NCBI GenBank assembly: GCA_965219015.1
Contig: CBDCNH010000005.1
Span: 186,001 to 250,000 of the forward strand
Direction of reading: 5' to 3'
DNA: 64,000 nt
Source: CBDCNH01 sp965219015
Lineage (GTDB): Bacteria > Pseudomonadota > Alphaproteobacteria > Rhodobacterales > Rhodobacteraceae
Within the stretch, counting starts at the first letter, position 1, and every line of letters begins with the position of its first letter. The translations under genes and the position numbers were made by a program. The notes under the pieces were generated by a model, which saw nothing but the letters and a program-made list of their open reading frames with translations, made no database searches and had not been told where the DNA came from. This document shows, piece after piece, positions 7,895 through 16,892 of the stretch.

Positions 7895-9266
7895 GGAGGC
7901 CGGTCTCCGCGAGCTTGCGATGGAGGAGGCCGGGCGCGCCCACGAGCCGGCCCGACGCACCCGTGAGCCCGGTCTCGCGGAGCCAGCGCTCGAACTCCGG
8001 CGCGGGCGGCCGGCCGAGCGTCTCGCGCGCGAAGACCGCGTCGTGGTGCGATAGCGACTGGTAGTTCAGCATGATGTCGTCGGCGCCCGGAACGGTGATG
8101 ACGAAGTTGACGTTGGCCGCGCAGAGCAGGATGAGGAGCGCGTCCATGTCCTCCTGATCGGCGGCGGCGTGGTTGGTGTAGCACACGTCGACGCCCATCG
8201 GCAGGCCGAGGAGCTTGCCGCAGAAATGGTCCTCGAGTCCGGCGCGGATGATCTCCTTGCCATCGAAGAGATACTCCGGCCCGATGAAGCCGACGACGGT
8301 GTTGACGAGGAGCGGCTCGAACTCGCGGGCGACGGCATAGGCGCGCGCCTCCATCGTCTGCTGGTCCACGCCGCCATGCGCCTCCGCCGAGAGCGCCGAG
8401 CCCTGGCCGGTCTCGAAGTAGGTCACGTTGGCGCCGCGCCCGAGCGCCAGCGCCGCGGCATGCGCCTCGCCCAGGAGCGCAAGGTCGACGCCGAAGCCCG
8501 CGTTGGCCTTCTGCGACCCGGCGACGGACTGGAACATGAGATCGACCGGCGCGCCGCGCGCGATGGCGGCGAGCGCGGTGGTGACATGCCCGAGGCAGCA
8601 GGTCTGCGTCGGGATGGCGAGGCGCTCGCGCAATCCGTCGAGGAGGGTGACGATGCGGATGTAGTCCGCCACGCTGTCGGTCGCGGGGTTGACGCCGATC
8701 ACCGCGTCGCCCGAGCCCATCAGGAGCCCGTCGAGCGCCGAGGCGAGGATGCCGCGGCTGTCGTCGGTCGGGTGGTTGGGCTGGTTGCGCGTCGAGAGCC
8801 GGCCGCGGAGGCCGATCGTGCTGCGGAACCGCGTCACCACCTCGACCCTGGCGGCGACGGCGACGAGATCCTGGAGCCGCATGATCTTGCTGACCGCCGC
8901 CGCCATCTCCGGCGTCACGCCGCGCGCAAGAGCGGCGAGCGATGCCGCGTCGGCCTCGGGGCGCAGCAGCCACTCACGGAAGGCGCCGACGGTCAGCGAG
9001 GCCACCGGCGCGAAGGCGGCGGGGTCGTGCTGCGCCGCGATGAGCGCCGTCACCTCGTCGGTCTCGGACGGATAGACCGGATCGGCGAGGAACGCCTTCA
9101 TCGGCACGTCGGCGAGCGCCGTCTGCGCCGCGATCCGCTCCACCGGGCCGTCGGCGGCGATCCCGGCCAGAGCGTCGCCCGAGCGCGCGGGGGAGGCCTT
9201 GGCGAGCAGGTCGCGCAGGTCGGCGAAGCGGTAGCGCTCGGCCCCGAGCGTGGCGGCGTAGCTCAT
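7884..9266 (-). CDS. eutB: ethanolamine ammonia-lyase large subunit
   Basis: The 460-residue protein is the TIM-barrel heavy subunit that holds adenosylcobalamin and the active site for ethanolamine deamination. The length fits the family. Conserved blocks include RLSTRNQPNHPTDDSRGI, the stretch around MGSGDAVIGVNPATDS, and the FETGQGSALSAEAH region. It sits 10 bases after the 286-residue gene at 9277-10137 and overlaps eutC. Acetaldehyde and ammonia released here would feed acetate and nitrogen metabolism in the cytosol, because no microcompartment genes are nearby. Confidence 0.95.
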   Translation of the reverse strand: MSYAATLGAERYRFADLRDLLAKASPARSGDALAGIAADGPVERIAAQTALADVPMKAFLADPVYPSETDEVTALIAAQHDPAAFAPVASLTVGAFREWLLRPEADAASLAALARGVTPEMAAAVSKIMRLQDLVAVAARVEVVTRFRSTIGLRGRLSTRNQPNHPTDDSRGILASALDGLLMGSGDAVIGVNPATDSVADYIRIVTLLDGLRERLAIPTQTCCLGHVTTALAAIARGAPVDLMFQSVAGSQKANAGFGVDLALLGEAHAAALALGRGANVTYFETGQGSALSAEAHGGVDQQTMEARAYAVAREFEPLLVNTVVGFIGPEYLFDGKEIIRAGLEDHFCGKLLGLPMGVDVCYTNHAAADQEDMDALLILLCAANVNFVITVPGADDIMLNYQSLSHHDAVFARETLGRPPAPEFERWLRETGLTGASGRLVGAPGLLHRKLAETGLLAR

Positions 9267-9276
9267 TCGATGGCGC

Positions 9277-10137
9277 TCAGAACCACTGTCCGGGCTCCAT
9301 CAGCCCCGCGTCCATCAGTTGCCGCGACCCCCAGGCGAACGGCTCCGTGCCAAACCAGTGGAAATCGGTCACGGCCTCGCGGCTCGCCGGGTTGGCGCGG
9401 AGCGCCTTCGCCGCGCGGAACGAGGCGACGGCGGCGGTGAGGCTGTGGTGCCAGGGGCAGGCCGCGGTCATCATCTCGGGATCGGAGAGCGCGAGGTCCG
9501 GGCCGATGGCGAGGCCCTTGCGGGCACGGAAGAGCGACGCGCGGTCGATGCGGCCGCGGCCGGGGATCACGTGCTCCTCGAAGCGCCGCCGGAGCCCGCC
9601 GTAGAGGTCGCGCTGGCGGTCGAGAGGGCCTGCCGGGCCGGTGCGCGCGAGGGCATAGTAGCCCGTCCGGTCGAAGGCGGCGGTGGCGCGGTCGACGCCT
9701 CCAGGGTGGAGGCCGAGGTCGGGCGCGTAGAGGTCGACCACCGTGACCGGCACCGCCTCGCGCCGCTCCTCGGCCTGGAAGGCGAGCATGGCCGCGACGG
9801 GCCGCGTCTCGCAGAACGGGTAGAGCAGGTATTCGGCGTTGTAGCACCAGTGCAGCCACCGTCCTGCCGCGGCATCCGTGATGCGCCCGAGCGCGCGGGC
9901 GACGGCGCCTTCGGGGAAGGGGTCGAAGGCCACCACATCGACGGCCACATCGACCGCGACCTCGGGCAGCGCGACGCGCGCCGGCGCGAGCACAAGGACG
10001 TGCGGGAAGCCGAGGCCCCGGTGGTGCGCGACGGTCGAGGCGACCTCGACGGCATCCTCGGCGAAGATCACCGCAAGGGGGCCACGCGCGCTCCGGAACG
10101 CGGCGGTCGCGAGATGAGCGTCGAGCGCGGCTGTCAT
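9277..10137 (-). CDS. conserved protein, possibly glycosyltransferase family 2-like
   Basis: This 286-residue protein has no motif that I can assign with confidence. It is soluble. It contains the distinctive segments WCYNAEYLLYPFCE, DRTGYYALARTG, YGGLRRRFEEHV and CPWHHSLTAAVASFRAAKALRANP, which I associate with a conserved protein of this bacterial order sometimes labelled glycosyltransferase 2-like. A canonical DXD metal motif is not obvious. It is the first gene of a run with eutB and eutC, with 10 bases to eutB, but a role in ethanolamine use is not implied by its sequence. Confidence 0.6.
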   Translation of the reverse strand: MTAALDAHLATAAFRSARGPLAVIFAEDAVEVASTVAHHRGLGFPHVLVLAPARVALPEVAVDVAVDVVAFDPFPEGAVARALGRITDAAAGRWLHWCYNAEYLLYPFCETRPVAAMLAFQAEERREAVPVTVVDLYAPDLGLHPGGVDRATAAFDRTGYYALARTGPAGPLDRQRDLYGGLRRRFEEHVIPGRGRIDRASLFRARKGLAIGPDLALSDPEMMTAACPWHHSLTAAVASFRAAKALRANPASREAVTDFHWFGTEPFAWGSRQLMDAGLMEPGQWF

Positions 10138-10232
10138 GGCGGCGAGGCTAGCGGGCGCGAGGCGGCTCGGGTAGCCCCCGGTTGCGGGGGCGCGGCCAAG
10201 CCGGTAGGACGCGCCATCCGGGAGACTGCGCG

Positions 10233-11546
10233 ATGTCCGAGCAGAAACGGCTGTGGATCAAGACCTACGGCTGCCAGATGAACGTCTACGACAGCGCCCG
10301 GATGGCGGATGCGCTGGCCGCGGACGGCTACGTCGAGACGGCCACGGCGGAGGAGGCCGACATGGTGCTCCTCAACACCTGCCACATCCGCGAGAAGGCG
10401 GCCGAGAAGCTCTACTCCGACCTCGGGCGTCTGCGGCCCCTGAAGGCGGCGCGGCCCGGGACGGTGATCGCGGTGGCGGGCTGCGTGGCGCAGGCCGAGG
10501 GCGCCGAGATCCGCGCGCGGGCGCCGGTCGTCGATCTCGTGGTCGGGCCGCAGAGCTATCACCGCCTGCCCGCGATGGCGGCCGAAGCGCGCGCCGGACG
10601 GCCCTCGGTCGAGACCGACTTCCCGGCGGAGGACAAGTTCGACCACCTGCCGCCGCGGCGGGCGCCGGGCGGACCGACGGCGTTCCTGACCGTGCAGGAG
10701 GGCTGCGACAAGTTCTGCGCCTTTTGCGTGGTGCCCTACACGCGCGGCTCGGAGGTCTCGCGGCCGCTGGCGCGCATCGTGGCCGAGGCGGAGGGCCTCG
10801 TCGCGGCGGGCGCGCGGGAGATCACGCTCCTCGGCCAGAACGTCAACGCCTGGCATGGCGACGGCACGGGCCTCGCCGGGCTCCTGACGGCGCTCGCGGG
10901 GATCGTCGGGCTCGAGCGCCTGCGCTACACGACCTCGCATCCCTGCGACATGGGCGACGATCTGGTCGCGGCGCACGGCAGCCTGCCCGCGCTGATGCCG
11001 TATCTGCATCTCCCGGTGCAGTCCGGCTCGGACCGGACCCTGAAGGCGATGAACCGGCGGCATACTGCCGCGGACTATCTCGGACTCGTGGCGCGGCTGC
11101 GGGCGGCGCGGCCCGACCTGCTGCTGTCGAGCGACTTCATCGTAGGCTTCCCGGGCGAGACGGAGGCCGACTTCCGGGCCACCCTCGACCTCGTGGCCGA
11201 GGTCGGCTTCGGCATGGCGTACTCGTTCCGCTACTCGGCGCGGCCGGGGACGCCCGCGGCGGAGCGGCGGGAGGTCGATCCCGCCGAGGCCGACGACCGG
11301 CTCCAGCGCCTGCAGGCGCTTCTCGCGGCGCAGCAGCGGCAGGCGCTGGAGGCGGCGGTTGGCCGGACGGCGCGCGTGCTCGTCGAACGGGCGGGCCGGA
11401 TGCCGGGGCAGATGGCGGGGAAGTCCGAGCACTTCCAGGCCGTGCAGATCGCGGATGCAGCCGGGCTTGCACCGGGCGCGATCGCCGAGGTGCGGGTGAC
11501 GGGCGCACAGCGGAACTCGCTCGATGCGGTGCCGATCGGACACTGA
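10233..11546 (+). CDS. miaB: tRNA-2-methylthio-N6-dimethylallyladenosine synthase
   Basis: MiaB adds the 2-methylthio group to i6A37 of tRNAs reading UNN codons. The 437-residue methylthiotransferase has the N-terminal cluster cysteines C14, C50 and C84 and the radical SAM triad C158, C162, C165 (CDKFCAFC). A C-terminal TRAM-like region carries the segment GKSEHFQAV. The ATG at 10233 has GGGAGA eight bases upstream. It opens the + strand housekeeping run miaB-phoH-ybeY-corC-lnt. The intron-containing tRNA-Leu(UAA) at 60.3-60.7 kb is a plausible substrate because it reads UUR codons. Confidence 0.96.
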   Translation: MSEQKRLWIKTYGCQMNVYDSARMADALAADGYVETATAEEADMVLLNTCHIREKAAEKLYSDLGRLRPLKAARPGTVIAVAGCVAQAEGAEIRARAPVVDLVVGPQSYHRLPAMAAEARAGRPSVETDFPAEDKFDHLPPRRAPGGPTAFLTVQEGCDKFCAFCVVPYTRGSEVSRPLARIVAEAEGLVAAGAREITLLGQNVNAWHGDGTGLAGLLTALAGIVGLERLRYTTSHPCDMGDDLVAAHGSLPALMPYLHLPVQSGSDRTLKAMNRRHTAADYLGLVARLRAARPDLLLSSDFIVGFPGETEADFRATLDLVAEVGFGMAYSFRYSARPGTPAAERREVDPAEADDRLQRLQALLAAQQRQALEAAVGRTARVLVERAGRMPGQMAGKSEHFQAVQIADAAGLAPGAIAEVRVTGAQRNSLDAVPIGH

Positions 11547-11637
11547 CGCGCGGTCACTCGCCCGGCGACGTTGCGCCGCTTGCGCTTCGGGCCGCGAGGC
11601 GGCACCCTTCGCGCATCTCTGGCACAGGAGTCCCTGT

Positions 11638-12669
11638 TTGGGCATCAGCGCGCTGACCCCCCCGCCCCGTCCGGAAGACGCTCCGGAAACCATCGTCGAA
11701 TTTCCCGATAACCGGCTTTTGATCGATCTCTGCGGCCAATTCGACCGCAACATCGCGCAGATCGAGCAGGCGCTCGACGTGCAGATCGTGCGGCGCGGCA
11801 ACCAGCTCTCGATCCTCGGCGGCACCGGTGCGCGGCTTACCGCGATGGAGGCGCTGCAGACGCTCTACGCCCGGCTCGAGGCAGGCCGCGGCATCGAGCC
11901 CGGCGACATCGCCGCCGCGATCCGCCTCGGCCCTGCCAGCACCGGCCAGGCCACGACGCTGACGCCCACGCGGGGTGGCGACCAGCTCGAGATGTTTCAG
12001 GGCGGGCGCGTCGAGATCCGCACCCGCAAGAAGGTCGTCGAGCCGCGGACCGACGCGCAGAAGGCCTACGTCCGCGCTCTCTTCGCCAACGAGCTTGCGT
12101 TCGGCATCGGGCCGGCGGGCACCGGCAAGACCTATATGGCGGTCGCGGTCGGCATCACCATGCTGATCGGCGGGCACGTCGACAAGATCATCCTCAGCCG
12201 TCCCGCGGTGGAGGCGGGCGAGCGGCTCGGGTTCCTGCCTGGCGACATGAAGGAGAAGGTCGATCCCTACATGCAGCCGCTCTACGACGCGCTGAACGAC
12301 TTCCTGCCGGCCAAGCAGATGCAGCGGATGCTCGAGGAGAAGCAGATCGAGATCGCGCCTCTGGCGTTCATGCGCGGCCGCACGCTCTCGAACGCCTTCG
12401 TGGTGCTCGACGAGGCGCAGAACGCGACGGCGATGCAGATGAAGATGTTCCTCACCCGCCTCGGCGAGGGGAGCCGCATGGTCGTGACCGGCGACCGGAC
12501 GCAGGTGGACCTGCCGCGCGGGCTCGCCTCGGGGCTCGCGGAGGCGGAGCGCATCCTCGCGGGCGTGAAGGGCGTGGCGTTCAACTACTTCACGGCGCGC
12601 GACGTGGTGCGGCATCCGCTGGTGGCGCGGATCATCGAGGCCTACGAGCGGGACGATGCCACAGGCTGA
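11638..12669 (+). CDS. phoH: PhoH-family ATPase
   Basis: The 343-residue protein is a PhoH-like P-loop NTPase. Walker A is GPAGTGKT at residues 158-165, the conserved LSRPAVEAGERLGFLPGD block follows, and Walker B lies in FVVLDEAQN. An N-terminal KH-like region precedes the ATPase. The start was set at the TTG 11638-11640 because AGGAG lies exactly seven bases upstream and no ATG occurs in the spacer after miaB. The protein is tied to RNA metabolism through its constant pairing with ybeY, which it overlaps by 14 bases here. Confidence 0.93.
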   Translation: MGISALTPPPRPEDAPETIVEFPDNRLLIDLCGQFDRNIAQIEQALDVQIVRRGNQLSILGGTGARLTAMEALQTLYARLEAGRGIEPGDIAAAIRLGPASTGQATTLTPTRGGDQLEMFQGGRVEIRTRKKVVEPRTDAQKAYVRALFANELAFGIGPAGTGKTYMAVAVGITMLIGGHVDKIILSRPAVEAGERLGFLPGDMKEKVDPYMQPLYDALNDFLPAKQMQRMLEEKQIEIAPLAFMRGRTLSNAFVVLDEAQNATAMQMKMFLTRLGEGSRMVVTGDRTQVDLPRGLASGLAEAERILAGVKGVAFNYFTARDVVRHPLVARIIEAYERDDATG

Positions 12670-13151
12670 GCTGGTCGAGACCGTCATCGAGGACGTGCGC
12701 TGGGAGGCGCTTGGGCTCGGCGCGCTGGCCGAACGCGCGTCGCGGGCGGCGCTTCTGGAGGTGGCGCTCGATCCCGGCGGGCACGAGGTGAGCCTGCTCG
12801 GCTGCGACGATGCCCGGATCGCGGCGCTCAACGCGGATTTCCGCGGCAAGCCGCAGCCGACCAACGTGCTGTCCTGGCCGTCCGACGATCTGGCGCCCGA
12901 GACCGACGGCGCTGTGCCGCGCGCGCCCAGGGAAGGCGGCGCTCGGCGACATCGCCATCGCGTTCGAGACCTGTACGGCCGAGGCTGCGACGGCGGGGCT
13001 TGCGGTCGCCGATCACGTGACGCACTTGCTGGTTCACGGAACGCTGCATCTTCTGGGCTACGATCACGTCCGCGACGGCGATGCGGACCGGATGGAACGG
13101 ATCGAGGTCGCGTGCCTTGCGTCGCTGGGGGTGGCCGATCCATACGGGTGA
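12656..13151 (+). pseudogene. ybeY: endoribonuclease YbeY gene with a frameshift
   Basis: YbeY is a zinc endoribonuclease for 16S rRNA maturation and ribosome quality control. The N-terminal part reads from the ATG at 12656 up to about 12925 (NADFRGKPQPTNVLSWP is clear). The zinc-binding end HGTLHLLGYDH is in the next frame and stops at 13151. The whole span is 496 bases, one more than 165 codons plus stop frame, so a single extra base lies near 12913-12933 in a run of alternating GC. Because YbeY is essential or nearly so in many bacteria, a base-calling error is a likely cause. If real, the protein would lack its active site. Confidence 0.85.
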
Positions 13152-13190
13152 CGCCGCCCGCCGCGCGCGGGCGGAAGACGGAAAGGACGC

Positions 13191-14081
13191 ATGAGCGAGT
13201 TACGCGATGGGGCTCCGCCGGCCGATGTGCCGGGCGACCGCGAGTCTCTAGTACCCGACGCCCAGCCGCAGGGACCGTTCGGCTTCATCGGCCGGTTCTT
13301 CGGCGCCCTGGCTCCGGACGGCGCGGAGGCCGGCCGCGCGCCGCCACCGACCGTGGCGGCGTCGCTTCCCGGGATCGGAAACCTGCGGCGCCTGCGCGTC
13401 GACGACGTGGCGATCCCGAAGGTGGAGATCGTGGCGGTCCCGGTCACGATCACCCGCGACGACCTCGTGGAGGTGTTCCGCGAGAGCGGCTTCTCGCGGC
13501 TGCCGGTCTACAAGGACACGCTCGACAAGCCGCTGGGGCTCGTGCTCCTGAAGGATCTGGCGCTTCAGCACGGGTTCGGCGCCGGCGGGCGATTTTCGCT
13601 TCGCAAGATGCTGCGGCCGATCCTCTTCGCGCCGCCGTCGATGCCGATCGGGGTTCTCCTGCAGAAGATGCAGGGCGAGCGGAGCCACATGGCGCTCGTG
13701 ATCGACGAGTACGGCGGGGTCGACGGGCTCCTCACGATCGAGGATCTGATCGAGCAGGTCATCGGCGAGATCGAGGACGAGCACGACACCGCCGAAAGCG
13801 GCTTCTGGAGCCTCGAGAAGCCCGGCAGCTACATCGCGCAGGCGCGCGCGCCGCTCGACGAGTTCGAGGCGGAAATCGGCGTGAAACTCGTCGAGGACGA
13901 CGAGGACGAGGAGATCGACACGCTGGGCGGCCTCGTGTTCGTCCTCTCGGGACGGGTGCCGGCGCGCGGCGAGGTGATCCTGCATCCGTCCGGCGTCGAG
14001 TTCGAGGTCGTCGAGGCCGATCCGCGGCGCATCAAGCGGATGCGGGTGCGTCTGCCGGACGCCCCCGGGCGCGCTGCGTGA
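13191..14081 (+). CDS. corC: hemolysin family protein with CBS pair, CorC type
   Basis: This 296-residue cytoplasmic protein has two CBS domains (about residues 70-190; SGFSRLPVYKDTLDKPLG is in the first, and HMALVIDEYGGVDGLLTIEDLIEQVIGEI ends the second, given here as a region at residues 166-194) followed by a CorC/HlyC transporter-associated domain with an acidic linker EDDEDEE. It lacks the membrane domain of full CorB-type proteins. Relatives affect magnesium/cobalt efflux and envelope stress. The position between ybeY and lnt is a classical arrangement. Its stop overlaps the GTG start of lnt. Confidence 0.92.
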   Translation: MSELRDGAPPADVPGDRESLVPDAQPQGPFGFIGRFFGALAPDGAEAGRAPPPTVAASLPGIGNLRRLRVDDVAIPKVEIVAVPVTITRDDLVEVFRESGFSRLPVYKDTLDKPLGLVLLKDLALQHGFGAGGRFSLRKMLRPILFAPPSMPIGVLLQKMQGERSHMALVIDEYGGVDGLLTIEDLIEQVIGEIEDEHDTAESGFWSLEKPGSYIAQARAPLDEFEAEIGVKLVEDDEDEEIDTLGGLVFVLSGRVPARGEVILHPSGVEFEVVEADPRRIKRMRVRLPDAPGRAA

Positions 14082-15643
14082 GCGCACGCAGCCGGACGCG
14101 ACCGCCGAGAACGGCCGGCTGGGCGGCGCAGTGCGCGGGCGCGGTCCTGCTCGGGCTGGTCATCGCTTCGGGCGAGGCGCCCTTCGCGCTGTGGTGGCTC
14201 GCGGCCCCGGCGCTGGCGCTTCTCACCGCATGGGTCGCCGCCGATACGCACCGCCGCCGCGCGGTCCGTACCGCCTGGATGGCGGGAACGGGGTTCTTCG
14301 CGGGGGCGATGTTCTGGATCGTCGAGCCGTTCATGGTCGATGCCGCGCGCGACCTCTGGATGGCGCCCTTCGCGCTGGTGTTCCTCAGCCTCGGGATGGC
14401 GCTCTTCTGGGCGGCCGCCGCATGGATCGCGGTCAGGCTCCGCGACGGCATCTCCGGCCGGGCGGTCGCGTTCGCCGCCGCGCTGGCGCTGGCGGATCTG
14501 GCGCGAAGCTACCTGCTGACCGGTTTTCCGTGGGCGCTCGTCGGGCATGTCTGGATCGGCACGCCGGTCATGCAGGCGGCGGCTTTCATCGGGCCGGTGG
14601 GGCTCACGCTTCTCACCACCCTGGCGGCGGCGTTGCCGGCGGTGTTCTGGCGCTCGGGCTCGCCGGGACGGATTGCGGCGTTCCTGGTGCCCATACTGGT
14701 CCTCGGGTGCGTCGCGGGCTTCGGGCTCTGGCGGCTCGATCTGCCGGACCCCGCGCCGCGCGCCATCCCGGACGAGGCGCATGGTGCGCTGAAGGTGCGG
14801 CTGGTGCAGCCGAACGCCACGCAGGCCGACAAGTGGCGCCCCGACAAGGCGCAGGAGTTCCTCGACCGGCAGCTCGGCTTCACCCGCGCGCTCGACGGCC
14901 CGCCACCCGACCTCGTGATCTGGCCCGAAACGGCGATCCAGTCGCAGCTCGACTATGCCCGTCCGGTGCTGCAGGAGGTGTCGGACGCCGCGGGCGCTGC
15001 CCCGGTTGTGCTCGGGCTCAACCGGCGCGTCGGCGAGCGCTTCTTCAACAGCCTTGCGGTCATCGGTCCCGGTGGCGTGCCGACGGACATCTACGACAAG
15101 CACCATCTCGTGCCGTTCGGCGAGTACATGCCGCTCGGCGATCTCGCGGAGCGCCTGGGCATTCGTGGCTTCGCGCAGCGGAGCGGCGACGGGTTCAGCG
15201 CGGGACCCGGGCCGGCGATCCTCGACCTCGGCCCTTTCGGCCGCGCGCTGCCGCTCATCTGCTACGAGGCGGTGTTTCCGCAAGATATCCTGTCGGCGCC
15301 GGGTCGGCCGGACTGGATCCTGCAGATCACCAACGACGCCTGGTTCGGATCGATCTCCGGCCCCTACCAGCATCTCGCGCAGGCCCGGCTGCGTTCGGTC
15401 GAGACCGGCCTGCCGCTGCTGCGGGCGGCCAACACCGGGATCACGGCGGTGATCGACGCGCGTGGCCGCATCCTCGCGAGCCTGCCGCTCGACACCGCGG
15501 GCTACCTCGACGCGAGCCTGCCCGGCGCGCTGCCGCCGACGGTCTATGCGCGTACCGGCGACGTGCCGGCGCTCGCCGCGATCCTCCTCATCCTCGGACT
15601 GCTGGCATTTCCGTCGCGACCGACGCGCGCCGTCCGGGATTGA
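14078..15643 (+). CDS. lnt: apolipoprotein N-acyltransferase
   Basis: Lnt transfers the third acyl chain to the N-terminal cysteine of lipoproteins in the inner membrane. The 521-residue protein has about six N-terminal transmembrane helices and a periplasmic nitrilase domain. The catalytic glutamate is in WPETAI, the lysine in YDKHHLVPFGEY and the cysteine in LICYEAVFP. A final hydrophobic helix anchors the C-terminus. The start is the GTG at 14078, whose last two bases form the corC stop (GTGA). A much longer open frame extends upstream, but it runs through corC and belongs to no gene. Confidence 0.95.
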   Translation: MSARSRTRPPRTAGWAAQCAGAVLLGLVIASGEAPFALWWLAAPALALLTAWVAADTHRRRAVRTAWMAGTGFFAGAMFWIVEPFMVDAARDLWMAPFALVFLSLGMALFWAAAAWIAVRLRDGISGRAVAFAAALALADLARSYLLTGFPWALVGHVWIGTPVMQAAAFIGPVGLTLLTTLAAALPAVFWRSGSPGRIAAFLVPILVLGCVAGFGLWRLDLPDPAPRAIPDEAHGALKVRLVQPNATQADKWRPDKAQEFLDRQLGFTRALDGPPPDLVIWPETAIQSQLDYARPVLQEVSDAAGAAPVVLGLNRRVGERFFNSLAVIGPGGVPTDIYDKHHLVPFGEYMPLGDLAERLGIRGFAQRSGDGFSAGPGPAILDLGPFGRALPLICYEAVFPQDILSAPGRPDWILQITNDAWFGSISGPYQHLAQARLRSVETGLPLLRAANTGITAVIDARGRILASLPLDTAGYLDASLPGALPPTVYARTGDVPALAAILLILGLLAFPSRPTRAVRD

Positions 15644-15676
15644 CCCTTCCGGGACGCACGGCTACGCCCGTCCGGC

Positions 15677-15720
15677 CCGTCACAACGGCTTCCTGGCGTG
15701 ACGGCCTTGCCCATTGGAGC
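15677..15720 (+). promoter_or_regulatory. SAM/SAH riboswitch controlling metK
   Basis: A 7-base stem CCGTCAC (15677-15683) pairs with GTGACGG (15698-15704) around the loop AACGGCTTCCTGGC. The conserved tail ATTGGAGC (15713-15720) folds back as a pseudoknot in known examples. This matches the SAM/SAH riboswitch class of Rhodobacterales almost letter for letter. The tail contains the GGAG ribosome binding site of metK, so ligand binding is expected to block translation when SAM is plentiful. Ligand binding here is inferred from the match. Confidence 0.92.
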
Positions 15721-15725
15721 GCCCC

Positions 15726-16892
15726 ATGATCCGCCAAGACTTCACGTTCACCTCCGAGTCCGTCTCGGAGGGCCATCCCGACAAGCTCTGCGACCGGATC
15801 TCCGACGGCGTTCTCGACGCCTTCCTGGCCGAGGAGCCCGCCGCGCGCGTCGCCTGCGAGACCTTCGCCACCACCGGCCGCGTGGTCATCGGCGGCGAGG
15901 TCGGGCTGTCGGACCCGGACCGGCTCGACGATTTCATGGGCCGCGTCGACGGGATCGTCCGCGATGCGGTGCGCGACATCGGCTACGAGCAGGACGCCTT
16001 CCACTGGCAGACCCTCGAGGTCTCGAACTACCTCCACCCGCAGTCGCTCGACATCTCGCGTGGCGTGGACCGCGACGGGGCCGGCGACCAGGGGATCATG
16101 TTCGGCTATGCGGTGGACGAGACCGACGCGCTGATGCCGGCGCCGATCCTCTACGCGCACGCGATCCTGCGCCGGCTCGCGGAGGCGCGGAAGTCCGGCG
16201 CCGAGCCGACGCTGCGCCCCGACGCCAAGAGCCAGCTTTCGCTGCGCTACGAGGACGGCCGGCCGGTGGCGGTCACGTCGCTGGTGCTCTCGACGCAGCA
16301 TGCCGACGCGAGCCAGACGAGCGACGACATCCGCGCCATCGTCGAGCCCTACATCCGCGAGGTGCTGCCCGACGGCTGGCTCACCGAGGCAACGGAGTGG
16401 TGGGTGAACCCGACGGGAAGCTTCGTCATCGGCGGGCCTGACGGCGACGCGGGGCTGACGGGGCGCAAGATCATCGTGGACACCTACGGCGGGGCGGCCC
16501 CGCACGGCGGCGGCGCGTTCTCGGGCAAGGATCCCACCAAGGTGGACCGCTCGGCGGCCTATGCGGCGCGGTACCTGGCGAAGAACGTGGTGGCGGCGGG
16601 GCTGGCGCAGCGCTGCACGCTGCAGCTCTCCTATGCCATCGGCGTGGCGCAGCCGCTCTCGATCTACGCCGACACGCATGGCACGGGGACGGTCGACGAG
16701 GCCGCGATCGAGCAGGCGGTCGCGCGGGTGATGGACCTCACGCCGCGCGGCATCCGCGAGCACCTCGACCTGCGCCGGCCGGTCTACGCGCGCACCGCCG
16801 CCTATGGCCATTTCGGGCGCGTGCCCGACAACGACGGCGGCTTCAGCTGGGAGCGGACGGACCTCGTGCGGGCGCTGCAGGACACCGTGTGA
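15726..16892 (+). CDS. metK: S-adenosylmethionine synthetase
   Basis: MetK makes S-adenosylmethionine from methionine and ATP. The 388-residue protein has the N-terminal ATP motif SEGHPDKLCDRISD, the hexapeptide-like GAGDQGIMFGYA and the glycine-rich loop GGGAFSGKDPTKVDRSAAY. The ATG at 15726 is placed six bases after the GGAG that belongs to the riboswitch tail. A TTG at 15714 lies inside the riboswitch and is not a credible start. The stop overlaps the GTG of trmB, which also needs SAM. Confidence 0.97.
   Translation: MIRQDFTFTSESVSEGHPDKLCDRISDGVLDAFLAEEPAARVACETFATTGRVVIGGEVGLSDPDRLDDFMGRVDGIVRDAVRDIGYEQDAFHWQTLEVSNYLHPQSLDISRGVDRDGAGDQGIMFGYAVDETDALMPAPILYAHAILRRLAEARKSGAEPTLRPDAKSQLSLRYEDGRPVAVTSLVLSTQHADASQTSDDIRAIVEPYIREVLPDGWLTEATEWWVNPTGSFVIGGPDGDAGLTGRKIIVDTYGGAAPHGGGAFSGKDPTKVDRSAAYAARYLAKNVVAAGLAQRCTLQLSYAIGVAQPLSIYADTHGTGTVDEAAIEQAVARVMDLTPRGIREHLDLRRPVYARTAAYGHFGRVPDNDGGFSWERTDLVRALQDTV

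Noticed and set aside
7952..8064. ATG start of eutC at 7960 deep inside eutB
   Set aside because: It would give a 77-base overlap and a non-conserved arginine-rich N-terminus. The TTG at 7894 fits the family length better.
12656..15643. Single 995-codon frame that could be read as a YbeY-Lnt fusion
   Set aside because: The middle third is in the wrong frame for corC, which is intact there. The ybeY half needs a frame change, and Lnt starts at its own GTG overlapping the corC stop.
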